Below, piece after piece: positions 25,586-37,258 of a stretch of 64,000 bases of DNA (position 1 is the first letter of the stretch; the number at the start of each line of letters is the position of its first letter). The stretch is taken from contig NC_052474.1 of NCBI RefSeq assembly GCF_009730915.1, positions 2,701,501-2,765,500 of the forward strand. The letters run 5' to 3'. The DNA is from Dioscorea cayenensis subsp. rotundata (Eukaryota > Streptophyta > Magnoliopsida > Dioscoreales > Dioscoreaceae). Under the pieces are notes generated by a model. It did no database searches. It was not told the DNA's origin and saw only the letters and a list, made by a program, of their open reading frames with translations. Both the position numbers and the translations under genes were made by a program.

Positions 25586-25877
25586 TCAGGCAGACATGAA
25601 ACAGAAACAGCATGCAAATTTCCTTAATAGTGTTGTTCTTGTTATGTGAGATGTAGATTTAAATTTTAATGTTTAAATTTCATACTTATAAAATGTTGTT
25701 CTTATTATAGTGTCTAATTTCTCTAAATAAGAAGAATAATATAAACCAGAATTAACCAGTGGTTAAGACAAGCAACATTGCGAAAGTTGATCACATGAAA
25801 CTCGTAAAGATAGATGATAGTGATGCTCAGCATAGGCATCAAAAGCTATGTTCTTCTTTAACAGAGAACTATAAGTA

Positions 25878-26354
25878 CTAAACACGCCCCTCCCAAAGAC
25901 ACTCCACCAGTGTCGTTGCTGCTGCTCCTCCTCCTCCTCCTCCTGCTTGTGCTTTAAGTATTGATCCCAATTCTAATGGCGGATGGAGCTCCATGGACTC
26001 CGCCCTGTTCCAGCGCTCCAGCCGAGTAAGCCCTAGGCACGGTCCATACTTCATATCCATGTCGAACTGCCTCAGCTTCACCTCCATCTCATCATACTCA
26101 TCTACCCACAATAAGGAACCCTAATTAGTGATCAGAAGGAAGAGTAAAAAAGGGGAAATGGTGGTTCACGCACCGTGGAGATCGAAGGAGCCATGGGCAA
26201 CGAGAGCCGGAGTCTGCGCCGGATCACCGGCTCCCAAAGAAACGCCAGCGCGTGATTTCCCGGATCTCTTCTTCGATGAAGCGGCGGCAGCGGCTTTTCC
26301 GACGCCACTCTTCTTCCTTTGCTTGTAGAAACCCTTGATATCGCTCGTCGCCAT
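25878..26354 (-). CDS. POLD4: DNA polymerase delta subunit 4 (p12/POLD4)
   Basis: Small accessory subunit that stabilises replicative DNA polymerase delta in the nucleus. Two exons: 26354-26174 and 26101-25878, phases 1 then 2, total 134 residues. The N-terminal half is basic and low-complexity (residues 5-35, Lys, Ser and Ala rich). A conserved core spans the splice: DLHGDEYDEMEV, then LRQFDMDMKYGPCLG and TRLERWNRA, the hallmark of the POLD4 family. It ends WEGRV. A Gly/Ala-rich linker lies just before the C-terminus. The gene is divergent from the sigma factor and convergent with CPSF73-I. Confidence 0.9.
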
Positions 26355-27316
26355 TTCCCCAATTTGAATTTTGAAATCGGATTAAAATGGTTAATGGCCT
26401 ACCCTTTGTCTCGGTTTCCAATTTATTGATCTCCTGGGGATTCTTGGATGTGAGCCACGTGTATAAGAACTGATCACGAGGCAAATGATGATGGTGTTTC
26501 TCTTGTAGTTGCGCGTGAGATCTAGTGAATTAGTGAGCTACGTGCGAGCGAGGTGAGCCACTCGAGTACTACCAGATATCTGAGACCAATTCATGGTCTT
26601 CGTGTTCATCGCTGCCCGACAAAACTTCTTCAGATTTCACAAACCACATTCCTGTTCCTCCACTTGTTCAGGTACTCTTACCACATCACCCACCAAATTC
26701 TTCTTGGAATGTGAGAATTTAGTTGCTCTACTTTTGTTGTCAGATTTGTTTGATCTGTTTGTTCTGTGATTTTGGATGCTGTTTGTTCGATGGTTCTACT
26801 ACATCTTATTGGAATGTGTTGCTTTCTGAATGCCGAGATTTTATTTCATGATTGATTACTGCTTCTTGCATATATAAGTTGTTTTCTTGTTTTTGACTTA
26901 TTTTCTTGGGAAATTTTCTGTCTTTGAAACTGTTGTTTTGAACTGGGAGCTGAAATCTTGCAAGTTTTCCTGATTGGAGTATGCTACTTTATACAAATCT
27001 TTGGGCTTGATAGATCACTGTGATTCTGTTTCTTGTTGCGCAACAATTTACTTTATTCTTTTTTTAACTTAATTATCTTCAGCTGGAGAATAATGAAAAT
27101 TTAAATTTGAAGTGTTGAGATAATAAGTTCGAGGTTTCATGACTTTGTGTGCATGTAGGTGAGTTGTTATCATCTGCATTTTAGCTCAAGGATTTAAAAG
27201 GCACATCATTCCTGGTGTGAGTTTTTTTGTCTTAAATAGGAGGATCACATGAATTGTTAACCAGTGGATAGGCTTACTGACAAGTTTTATGCTGATTCAC
27301 AAGTTTAAGAAGCTGG
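26355..27316. promoter_or_regulatory. Shared upstream region of POLD4 and the sigma factor, plus sigma-factor leader
   Basis: The two genes start transcription in opposite directions from a few hundred bases here. A donor-like CTTGTTCAG|GTACTC at about 26670 and T-rich sequence after it suggest a spliced 5' leader for the sigma factor. No clear TATA box was seen for either gene. Confidence 0.45.
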
Positions 27317-30300
27317 ATGATGGCTACAGCCATAGTTGCCGGACTAAGCATGGGTAGGAAATTTTCATGTACTCCATCCCTTTCGACTGATACCATAGAT
27401 AAGGTGCTCAGTACACAAGGCTATGGATTGCCACAACTTTCAGGTGCTTCGTCAAAGAACAGCACAGTGGCAAAAATGTCTTCAAACTTACACTCGGGCA
27501 TCCCTGTAAACAAACGGCTTCCAGCTCCCAAGGCTCTTGCACAGCATGAGGATACCTCTTTGAGTCTCACAACAAAAGCAAATTGTTTTTCAAATTATGA
27601 TCATGTAGAGGAAAGCGATCCTGATCTTTCATCTTGGCACGACCTCATTGTGTTCCAAAAGTCCATGTTGGAAAAACAATGGAAGCTATCTTTCAATCAA
27701 ACAGCAATCACTGCAGCTCCTGAAGAAAACAGCAAGAAGAGAGTGATTATTGGATCAGGGGTTTCTGCCCGGCAAAGGAGACGAAGCACTAGAAGTTCTT
27801 TGAATCAAAATGATCAAATGATCCGTTCAAATAAGAGGAAGCAGATTCATTCCATCATCAGTCCTGAATTGCTGCAGACTCATTTAAATGGCTATGTCAA
27901 GGGTAAAGTTAGTGAAGACTTGCTCCCTCATGATGAAGTTGCACAACTATCAAAGAAAATCAAACTTGGTCTTATGTTAGAGAAGCACAAAGCGAGGTAA
28001 GTAATTACCCTAATTCAAAATTAAATAAAATAGAAAGGTTTGTCCAGACCAATCATCAAAACTCATTTAATTTCTGGTCTATTATATATTTATTGCTTTT
28101 GCTGTTCTGTGCATAAATTTTAAAATCATCTTAAATTTATTTCCCATGCCTTGAATCATTTAGAGGTGGAATTCCCTGTATTATTATGTTTTTTCAGGCA
28201 GCTTAATCAGACTAGTTCACAATAACTTATATATTTAGATAAATTTGTTATTTCTTCTTATTAACTGAAAAATATATGTGATTCTCTTTCTTTACACTAC
28301 AGAAATGTTGTCGAAATATGATATGCTTTATCTTTTCTCGTCCTACACTAACCATTTCTGGTAATTTATTACTTTGTGATTAAGATTAAAGAAGAGGTTG
28401 GGATTTGAACCCTCTGATAATGAACTGGCTTCTTCCTTGAGGATCTCACCAACTAAATTACGTTTGATGCTGCTTGAATGTTCTCTGGCAAGAGAGAGGC
28501 TTGCAATGAAAAATATTCGTCTAGTCATGTCTATTGCCCAAAAGTACAACAATGTTGGTCCTGATATGGCTGACCTTGTCCAGGTACTTATCTTGACCTT
28601 CTTCTCCTAATTTTTCCTTACCTTCATGGATATTCTTTAGAGTTGATTGGACTACTTCATTGTTCAGGGTGGCTTGATTGGATTACTTCGTGGTATTGAG
28701 AAATTTGATCCTTCCAAGGGTTTTAAAATTTCAACTTATGTATATTGGTGGATACGGCAGGTGAGTTTTAAACATATTTAGTAAAATTACACAGTCATAA
28801 GATTGAAACATTATTTATTTATAATTTCTATTTACTGATCCAACACTTGGAATTCTTTTGGAACTGATTGATGGATCCCAATCTATCATAGTAATAGTTT
28901 GATCAATAATCTGATCCCTTTCTTTATCCGATAATGTTGATTCACTAGACTTTACTTGGTCATGATCCTTATTCTTTTCATATTTCTCTATTATTCAAAA
29001 GGTTGAACCTCTTCTGTACTTGGGTTAAGTATTTGATTTAGTTTGTTAAACCTCAATGTAAAATTGTATATTTGTTAATAGATGCTGACATGGATTTACT
29101 GGGCTTTTGTAACTGAATGAATGAATGAATGAATGAATTATTCTAGATGTTTCTTTCACTCATTTTAACTTGGATTCACCTTATATATGTCTTGCCCTTG
29201 TCTTTGCTCATATGGGCTCCTTTGGCTTTTCCTTCTGTAGATCCTTATAATGTAATGTCTACATTTGTTGCTAGGGTGTCTTAAAAGTGCTGTTTCTAAA
29301 TTCAAAAACCGTGAGACTGCCAAGATATTTGTGTGAGCGGTTAATCTCAATACGAAATGCAAAGGTTAAGTTGGAACGCCAAGGAATCACACCATCAGTT
29401 GATGTAAGTTCTTTGCTAAAACTTCTGATTGAAGAGCATCTGTTTATGCATTTCTCATTTTATAGTGCCAACCAAGTTCAAATTACAGTACCTGTTGGTA
29501 TATTAGATCACTCTTCAATCATCATAATATTTGTCACATTTGGCTTCTTGTCACTTATTAAGCCTATTGCTTAGCTTCATATGTTATTTGATTTCATAAA
29601 GATTTAATTATTTGTATGGTCCTCTTCTATTGCTTCACCACACCACCTTCACTGCATGATGCCACGGAAATTTTACTTATATATAATAGGTTGAATCACA
29701 AGGATATCCTTCTACTATCGCGTGGCTGTTACTAGCATGAAAGCAATTTTGGTTGTTCAGATGATTGTTAACTTTTGTTTCCTTGATTTTTCTCAGAGCC
29801 TAGCAGACTATCTTAATATGTCTGAAAGAAAAGTGGAAAATGCTACTCAGGTACACAATTATATTCGATCTGACTTTCTGATAGTCAAATTTTCTTTCAT
29901 TGCAACTTACAGTGACAAAATGCAGGCAGACCGTATGATGATTTCCCTTGAGAAGGAAGCTTTTCCCTCACTGAATGGTCGCCCTGGAAAGACTCTTCAT
30001 AGTGTAAATGAACCAACTCAGTCAACTTTAGAAGACATCATCACGTATAGTGTTCTAATATATTTCCTGAACCTGCCTTTTTTTGCTTCAGTATGTTGCA
30101 GATAACAACCTTGAGAACAATCCCTGGCAAGGATTTGAAGACGAATATCTAAAGGTAATTAGACAATCTAAATGGCAAATCTCAGTAGTGATTATTCATA
30201 AATGATGTCAAGGGTAGTTTGTTTTGTTCTCACATTGTGTGTCTACCCAGTTTGAAACTACAAATTGATCTCTGGACTAAAGTAGTTTTTAATTGTGAGA

Positions 30301-30785
30301 ATTTACTGTTTCAAGTATGTCCATATGTCTATGGTTCTGTTTTGTGGTTTTTATCTTCCCTGTTTTGAATCAACGGCTTCATTCACTCATTATGACAGGA
30401 TGAAGTTAACAGGCTTCTGCGCACAACTCTCAGCAAACGGGAGCAAGACATTGTAAGGCTTTATCACGGAGTGGGTAGAGATTCTCATACATGGGAAGAC
30501 ATCGGCAAGCAGTAAGTAACTCATTAAAAACTCAATGTTACTGCATTGCTCAGATTAACACAACTATTTCTTTTCGTCTTTACAATATTTTCATGGTCAA
30601 TAACTATTAGAATAGCTGAAAGAACTAACAAGCATGAAAAAACCATTGTTTTACTGATCATTTGGTATGTTATCAGCTACGGTTTATCGAGGGAACGAGT
30701 GAGGCAAGTAGGGCTTGTTGCATTTCAGAAACTTAAACTAGCAGCAAAAAAACAGCGGATGGAGGCACTGCTGGTGAAACATTGA
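27317..30785 (+). CDS. SIGA: Plastid RNA polymerase sigma factor, SIGA (SIG1) type
   Basis: Nuclear-coded promoter-recognition subunit for the bacterial-type plastid RNA polymerase. Nine coding exons: 27317-27996, 28385-28583, 28668-28760, 29275-29403, 29797-29850, 29926-30003, 30092-30154, 30399-30511, 30677-30785, giving 505 residues. The N-terminus is Ser/Thr-rich, fitting a plastid transit peptide. A basic stretch ARQRRRSTR lies mid-protein. Region 2 begins in exon 2 with SIAQKY and [12 protein letters not shown]; region 2.4 is [13 protein letters not shown] at about 312-324. Region 3 follows, then region 4.2 TWEDIGK and [11 protein letters not shown] near the C-terminus, which ends LLVKH. 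The C-terminal wording best matches SIG1/SIGA among plant paralogs as I remember them. Two ATGs stand in tandem at 27317 and 27320; either may be used. Confidence 0.92.
29114..29138. repeat. (GAAT)n microsatellite
   Basis: About six GAAT units in sigma-factor intron 3. Confidence 0.85.
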
Positions 30786-31545
30786 TGCGCATTGATGCAA
30801 TTTCAGCATTATAAGTTACTGTATATAGAAAGAAATTAGTACCTGAAAATTCATGGAAATTAAATACATGTAAATTGTATTATGGATTTTGACCTGATAC
30901 TTTAGAGTCTGTAACGAGACTATGATTACTCTTTGAATCATGATCACCTTTTTATTTATTTATTTATTTTATTATTTATTAATCCTTCTATGTAAAAGAG
31001 TATTCTTTTAAAAAAATTAAAATGTCTAATAATTATCTATAAAAATTGAAAAAAAAGACTGTAGAAGACAAATGATAAGAGTTTTTGCAGCTCACAGTTT
31101 GGTTGGATTTAAGTTTTGCCATATTTAAAAATTTCATTTGTGATAATCATATTTAATCCTTGGATGGATATAAATTTTTTAGAAAAAAAATAGATAAATC
31201 ATATTTTTATTTTGAAAATTTTTATTGCATATACACCCCTTATAAAATCTCATAATAATTGATTTTTAAAATTGTGGATAATGTAATGAAAATTTTTTTA
31301 TATAATGTGTAAAAATCACTAGATATATATATATATATATATATTATTACATATAAATAATATATTAAATTTTTTTTAACCTGTTTTTGTGTGGGAGTGA
31401 ACTGCCTTACGTGGCAATACGGATTAGAAATAAATTCTCCTGTTGAAGGATATACTCATATTTATAAATTATATTGATGTATATAAAGGGATTTCGGATC
31501 CGGATGAGACAAGAGTCAGATCCGACCCGGAATCGTGGTCACTCG
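30786..31545. other. Intergenic sequence between the sigma factor and TAF8
   Basis: Contains the sigma-factor 3' flank, AT-rich DNA and a TA microsatellite at about 31323-31344. No gene supported. Confidence 0.5.
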
Positions 31546-31548
31546 CTC

Positions 31549-31556
31549 TATAAATA
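31549..31556 (+). promoter_or_regulatory. TATA box of TAF8
   Basis: TATAAATA about 510 bases upstream of the TAF8 start. The leader after it holds telo-box-like AAACCCTAG words (near 31690 and 31920), common in plant housekeeping and growth genes. Confidence 0.6.
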
Positions 31557-31790
31557 TAGCAGCAATCGCGTCTTCTTTCCGAGTTTCAAGTTTTTCGAAC
31601 ATAGCATCCACCCGATAAAAACCTAGGGTTGTCGGGGGGTTTTTGAAATCCTTCTAGCTTCCAGACCCCCGCCCAAATCCCAAGTCCCTTTGCAAGAAAC
31701 CCTAGAAATTCATCTCCGATTTTCCTCTTTGGAGCTCGGTTCCCACTATTTCAGCCGCTTCGCCACTCGGAGCTCCGGCGGGCGCGATCC

Positions 31791-31817
31791 ATGGCGGCTT
31801 TACGCCATCTCGGGTAA
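31791..31817 (+). promoter_or_regulatory. Upstream ORF in the TAF8 leader
   Basis: An ATG in good context (CCATGGC) opens an 8-codon frame, MAALRHLG, ending in TAA at 31815-31817. If the donor-like GG|GTAAGA at 31813/31814 is used with an acceptor at 32051-32052, the frame still codes eight residues and stops at TGA two bases before the TAF8 ATG. Translation is inferred. Confidence 0.4.
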
Positions 31818-32058
31818 GACCCCATCGAGCTCTTAGCTCGAGTCTTTCTCTCTCTTTCTCTCCTTTGGTTTCAAATGCTCATTGGTTTGAGGGTTTTTCA
31901 AGAAAACCCTCGTCGGAATCGAAACCCTAGCTCTGGATTAGGGAAGAATTGCAGCCTTGAGATCGGTGATTGGAGGTGTAGAGGATCAAGGAATGTGTGG
32001 ATTCTTTTGAGATCTTGTGAAGCACTGAGGCCTGAAAAGTTAATATGACCAGCTGAAT

Positions 32059-33162
32059 ATGAACGATGGAGGTAGGGAGAGTGGAAGGGACAACCAGAAC
32101 AACAGCTCTAAGAGAAGTGGCTCAGCTTCGTCTTCTGGAAGTGGGGATGCCTTTGGCCGTTCCATTGCCAAGATCGCCGTTTCCCAAGTGTGCGAGTCCT
32201 CAGGCTTCCATGGGTCTCGTCACTCAGCGCTCGATGCCCTTGCAGATGTTCTTATTCGGTATATCCGTGATCTAGGCAGTGCCGCACATTTATATGCTAA
32301 TTTGTCTGGAAGGACGACTTGTAACGTTTTTGACATCATTCAAGGGTTGGAGGATCTTGATTTGTCTCGCGGGTTCCCAGGTGCTTCTGATATTCATCGT
32401 TGTGCAGTTGGATCCGGTGTTGTAAGAGAGATAACACAGTTTGCGAGCACAAGTGATGAGAACCCATTTGCTCGCCCTGTCCCCAGTTTCCCGATTAGCC
32501 GGCAGCCTAAGTCAGTGCCTAGTTTTGCTCAAGCTGGAGAGACTTCAATAGGGAAGCATATTCCTGATTGGCTTCCATCATTCCCGGCCCAGCACACATA
32601 TATACAGACACCTGTTTGGAGAGAGACAACCCATGAACCTAACGCTGAGAAGATTGAGGAGGTGAGACAAAGGAGAAAGGCGGAAAGTTCTTTGCTGAGT
32701 TTGCAGCAGCGGCTCGCTTCCAGTGCGGGTGCTATGCCTGCACCTGCATTTGATCGTGATGTTGGAAAGGGAAAACAAGTTATTAGTGGCAACCCTTTCT
32801 TGGCTCCACCTCTACCATTCGGAGAGAAACAGGTCTCTGAGGTTGTTGTCCCCGATGAGGCGGCTGAAAAGAAGGGTTTGTCCATTCTTGAGACTTTTGC
32901 ACCAGCCATTGAGGCGGCAAAACAAGGGACCTTCCACAGTGGGGTTTGTGGAAACAAGATTCTTCCCAGCAAAAGGCCTGTGGTGCATTTTGAATTTGGA
33001 GTGGAAAAGAAATCTAGGGCCGAACAATTGGGTTCGGGATCTTCAGGTGATAAAACTAATTTTCCTTTATTGAGGGATGATGAGAAGGATGATAAGAAGC
33101 GGAGGGCAGAGATAATTCTTAAAGAAGCTTTGGAGAAACCAGATGGGCTTACTCAGCTGTAA
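32059..33162 (+). CDS. TAF8: TFIID subunit 8 (TAF8)
   Basis: General transcription factor subunit that pairs with TAF10 by a histone fold and links into TFIID. One uninterrupted coding exon of 367 residues. After a Ser/Gly-rich head (1-30), residues about 32-95 form the bromo-associated histone fold: FGRSIAKIAVSQVCES, then ALDALADVLIRYIRDLG and CNVFDIIQGLEDL. A TAF8-type segment follows near 165-190 with HIPDWLPSFP and the aromatic block HTYIQTPVW. A basic helix EEVRQRRKAESS leads into a disordered tail that ends in a charged stretch (DDEKDDKKRRAEIILKEAL). Length is typical for plant TAF8. The start is the first ATG in frame with the Ser-rich head; an upstream short ORF may tune translation. 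Confidence 0.94.
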   Translation: MNDGGRESGRDNQNNSSKRSGSASSSGSGDAFGRSIAKIAVSQVCESSGFHGSRHSALDALADVLIRYIRDLGSAAHLYANLSGRTTCNVFDIIQGLEDLDLSRGFPGASDIHRCAVGSGVVREITQFASTSDENPFARPVPSFPISRQPKSVPSFAQAGETSIGKHIPDWLPSFPAQHTYIQTPVWRETTHEPNAEKIEEVRQRRKAESSLLSLQQRLASSAGAMPAPAFDRDVGKGKQVISGNPFLAPPLPFGEKQVSEVVVPDEAAEKKGLSILETFAPAIEAAKQGTFHSGVCGNKILPSKRPVVHFEFGVEKKSRAEQLGSGSSGDKTNFPLLRDDEKDDKKRRAEIILKEALEKPDGLTQL

Positions 33163-36100
33163 ATTTCAACATTGAAGGTATTGGTGGTGTGGCGCGGTCT
33201 TGGTATCATCTGCATGGTGTATCGAGATTGGTAGAACTGCTGGTCAAGATTTCCTTATGGGTCTGTTCCATTTGGAAAATTGAGGTATGTAAAATTCACA
33301 CAACGCTTTGTTATGGTAATTTATTTTTCCTTCGGGATATTTTTGTTGTCTTTCTAAACGCGGTAGATGAGTGTTAGACACGCCATAGATGATTTAAGTG
33401 ACACTTGAGCTAGGGAGTATGTCCCTGTTTGTCTTGTTAAGCTTTCATATTATCCATATGTGCAAAAGGTGAACATTGATTGTGCCACATGGTGCTCTTT
33501 TGGAGTCAAAAGTCTTGGCTGAAGCCTGCTAAACTGACTTGTTGCCTGTTGGACATGGTTGCATGTGAAAAGTTTCTCATGTATGCTTGAATTCTGTATT
33601 GCATGTACAAAAAGATTGCCAGACATTTCTCATGGTTTAAACATGTCTTCATGATCCCCTTTTCGTTATTGTGCTCAAACCATGGAGGTTTCTGTAATCA
33701 CATCTTGGCATTGTTTATCTTTGTATGATTTTCATTGGCTTTCTTGGTATGCTGTTGAAATTGCATTGGCCTTACTATCGGATTCAGTTAGTTCCATTTT
33801 TGTGGGTTTTGCAATTGTTTTTGAGGTGTGATGTCCTGCCTTGAGTCATAAGGCAGCCCAACTGTGAGACAGTTAATTTTTTTACTTGCTGATGACTCTT
33901 TTCACAATTCCATGCATTGTGAACTTGTTTTATCTGTATTTTGTTCGTTTAAAACTCTAATCACAAAATAGCTATCATAAGACCAACTTGGATAGTGCAA
34001 TATTCCATTCTTATTCCATCTGTTTTCTGAAAAACTAATATCTTGTTGCTTAATTCATGCGACTCATATTGTAATTGCCTTTATCAATATTTTTTAGTAG
34101 CAAATTTGCCAACTTGGAAGATATCTGCTTTTTGGCAAGGATGGTGATGGTTGGGCTTGACATGATACGTGGATACTGGATAAGCACAATCTTGTGATCT
34201 GACACTCTTAATTGATGAAAAAAAGGCATGTCGGGCATCAATGACCTGGTTTAGTATCAATGCCAAAAAACAACTTGAAGGTTACTCAAGCCTCTGATGA
34301 ATACATTGTTCATGTCAAAGTCACTCTGAATTGGAACATGTATTTTCTGCTCCTTGTGTTGCTGGTTGTTTTGAGTTCATGGAAGATATTTTTGAGGTCA
34401 CAGGGTAGGCTTTATCTGATTGGGAGTATTCAACCATCCGTACACTTGATTTGGTCTGAAACTTGTTGTGAAAGGTCAGCACTTGCATAATCTGTTGTGA
34501 CTTCTATCTCATTCCAGATTATTTTCCATAAAGTTTCTGGCAATACAGTAGCTAATGAAAAGCCACAAAAGCTCTATTACAAATTGGCTACTTCCCATTT
34601 CTGCTGGCAGTTCTTGCCTTACAACTCCACCTCCACCAGTATCACAAGTACTGGCTCTGGTCCTACTGTTCTTACATTTGTTGGAGTGCAACTTAAGCAT
34701 CCTACATATTCAGGTATTATTCTTATGTGAATTATTATTTTTTTTCATTTACCTTTATCATTTGCAATTTTTGTTGTTCTGTTGCATTACTGTTTGTAGA
34801 GTTTCTAGACAAGGTGACATCCAAAACTTAAGCAGTAATTGTTTTGCTTTAGTGTAATTTATGTGATGATATATCTATTGTTTGGTTTGTATTTTTTGTA
34901 GATCTTTGTTGTATCTCAATTTTGTTTTAAAGCATCCTTTGCTGTGAAGTATGTCTAGTATTTTGTGGTACACTATCAGAGAATGTTGGATCATTATTGT
35001 TCAAAGATGTCCAACAAACTTGTTATGGAACTTGTGTTGTTTTGCATGGTTTCTTTTATACTTCACACTTTTTTGTTTTGAAGTGTGTATAATATCACTA
35101 TGCCGTTCCTAGGAAGTGAAGTCATTCTATGTATTGTTGGATCATTAGTGTTGAAGGAGTGTGTATTGTTTGAAGAATTGGCCTGAAAATAGAAATTAAA
35201 CAATAAACACTCTTTTGTTGTGACTCTCAATATTCTGTCATCTAATATTTAATACTGGGATTATATCATTGACTGATTTCATATTGAGCTCGTGCAATTA
35301 TTTACTTCTAAACTTGAAGAATTAAATGTCTGAGAGTACTAAAAATTTGGAGTTGGAAACTGTATGTGGAGGTTTGAGTGCTGACAGTGGCTGTTAATCA
35401 CCAAAAGCTTATTTAGAGGCTAAAATGGAGAAATCACCAAAAGTCATTACATACTTGTGTCAGTGGATACCATTTTTTCAGATTCCAACTAGTTAGGGTT
35501 TCTTTCTGCAGAATGATGCAAACATGATGGATCAATTACATTTTCTTTTCCTTAGGAAATGCACTTGTGATCTTGGCCAAATTAGGGGTTGTCATGGAAA
35601 AGGTTAGCAAAGTAATAATCACTCTGAAAATCAATTACATTTTCTTTTCCTTAGGAAATGTGCTTGTGATTTTGGCCCAATTAGGGTTTGTCATTGAAAA
35701 GGTTAGCAAAATAATAATCACTCTGAAAAATCTTTAAATGGTTTAAGCACTATTCAGATCAGTTTATGCCTTGCCCTGGCTACTGAAGAAACATTGGGGT
35801 TATATGAATATAAGTTTGAGTGGTATCAACCTCTGATGTCAAATTGCTGTTTTTGCCTTCATTTCAAGGTGAAGACAATTGTATTGGGAGCTTTTTGGAT
35901 TGTCTTGGTGTTAGGATTGAAGTAAGAACTGAAAATATGCTCTAGAATACAGGTTATGTTTATGGGTTATTTTTGAGGTTGAGCTTTTCTCTTTATTAGA
36001 GCCGGTTACATCTTGTTCTCTGCATGCTAAATGCTGCTTTTATGATTTTATGATGATACAACTGTTAGTAGAGTTGCCACTTGACTTTGAGTTCATTCAA

Positions 36101-37258
36101 AAGGTATTCACAAATGTTTTTTTCTTTTATTAGGTGGGGGCTCTGGCAGTAAATCACATATTGAGTAAAGTAACTGCTAAACTTATAACGGCTTCAGAAA
36201 AATTATTGTTATTTAACTGTGTCATTATCATCATCATTTTTCAGCTTGGCATTAATTGGTCTGCTTGCATGCTGATAGTTTTTCTTGTGATTTTTTTTCC
36301 TTGATACTGAATGACTACTCATTATTGTCCTCCAACTGGCCGGTGAAGATAAACCCTGTATTTTTCTGTTTTTATCAACTAAGTAGTGCTAACAAAGCAG
36401 GATTGTATGTGGATTTAAAAAGATGTGTAAATAACAATTGAAAGTTGTTATTGGTGATTAAATGCCTGTGGTATGTTTTTTCAAGATTAATACCCCATTT
36501 TCTGTTCTCGATGAAGGTGCCTGACAAAGCTCATTCGTGAGGTGACGGGATGACTGACAATTTGCTTCTGCCAAAAAAAAAAAAGGGAACCAAGCACTCA
36601 AGCGTCACCAATATGCAGCTGCATCAATTGTTAGCGCCATTTATGGAGTCTTTGTCGGTGAAAAAGCTATTTCAATTGATCCTTTTAGAACAACAATAAA
36701 CTAAAAAAATGCCACCTTGAAACAGACATGATATAACAAACACATTTGTGTAAATTGTTCTCTAAACAGCCAAAGTCATCAAGTAAAGGAGACTGACAAT
36801 ACATACATGAGGTGTCCTTAATTAACATGCAGGTGTGAGAAATTGGTTAACTTGATAATTCCTACGTTATATCCAAAAAAATTAATATTAAGGGAAACAC
36901 ATACCTTACCATACTGGGTATGGTGTGTAGTCCATGCATGTAACATCAGTTAAAGCTTCATCTGTCATTTCAACTGCCAAGGCAATTATCATCCTCAAGT
37001 AATCAAGTATAATAGGCAAAAAATACTGACACTAACAAACTACTAAATGCAAGGCAAGATAAAAATTTGAAGATAACAATAACATTATCAGAAAGAATGT
37101 GTTGATTGCGGAACTATAACTTATGAAGCACAATGGACTAACAAGAAGCCAAAAGATATATAGCCACAGACAGCACAGGCATAAAGAAATTTCAAGCACA
37201 ATTTCATTGCCGGCTTGTGATTCAATAAGAAATTGAAAGCAACGCTGCTTGCTCAACA
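33163..37258. other. Long gene-free stretch between convergent TAF8 and YAK1
   Basis: About 4.1 kb without a recognisable coding exon. The first few hundred bases are probably TAF8 3' UTR, with a donor-like GAG|GTATGT at about 33284. A 99-base tandem duplication lies at 35531-35729. Near 36520-36700 there are short open stretches I could not assign to any family. It may hold a non-coding transcript or a divergent gene, but I see no proof. Confidence 0.4.
35531..35729 (+). repeat. 99-bp imperfect tandem duplication
   Basis: Two copies, 35531-35629 and 35630-35729, start with ATCAATTACATTTTC and share nearly all bases, with a handful of substitutions (for example GCACTTG versus GTGCTTG). Confidence 0.92.

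Noticed and set aside
36520-36700. Possible last exon of an extra gene after TAF8
   Set aside because: Short open stretches in several frames, but no recognisable family, no matching upstream exon and a poor splice context.
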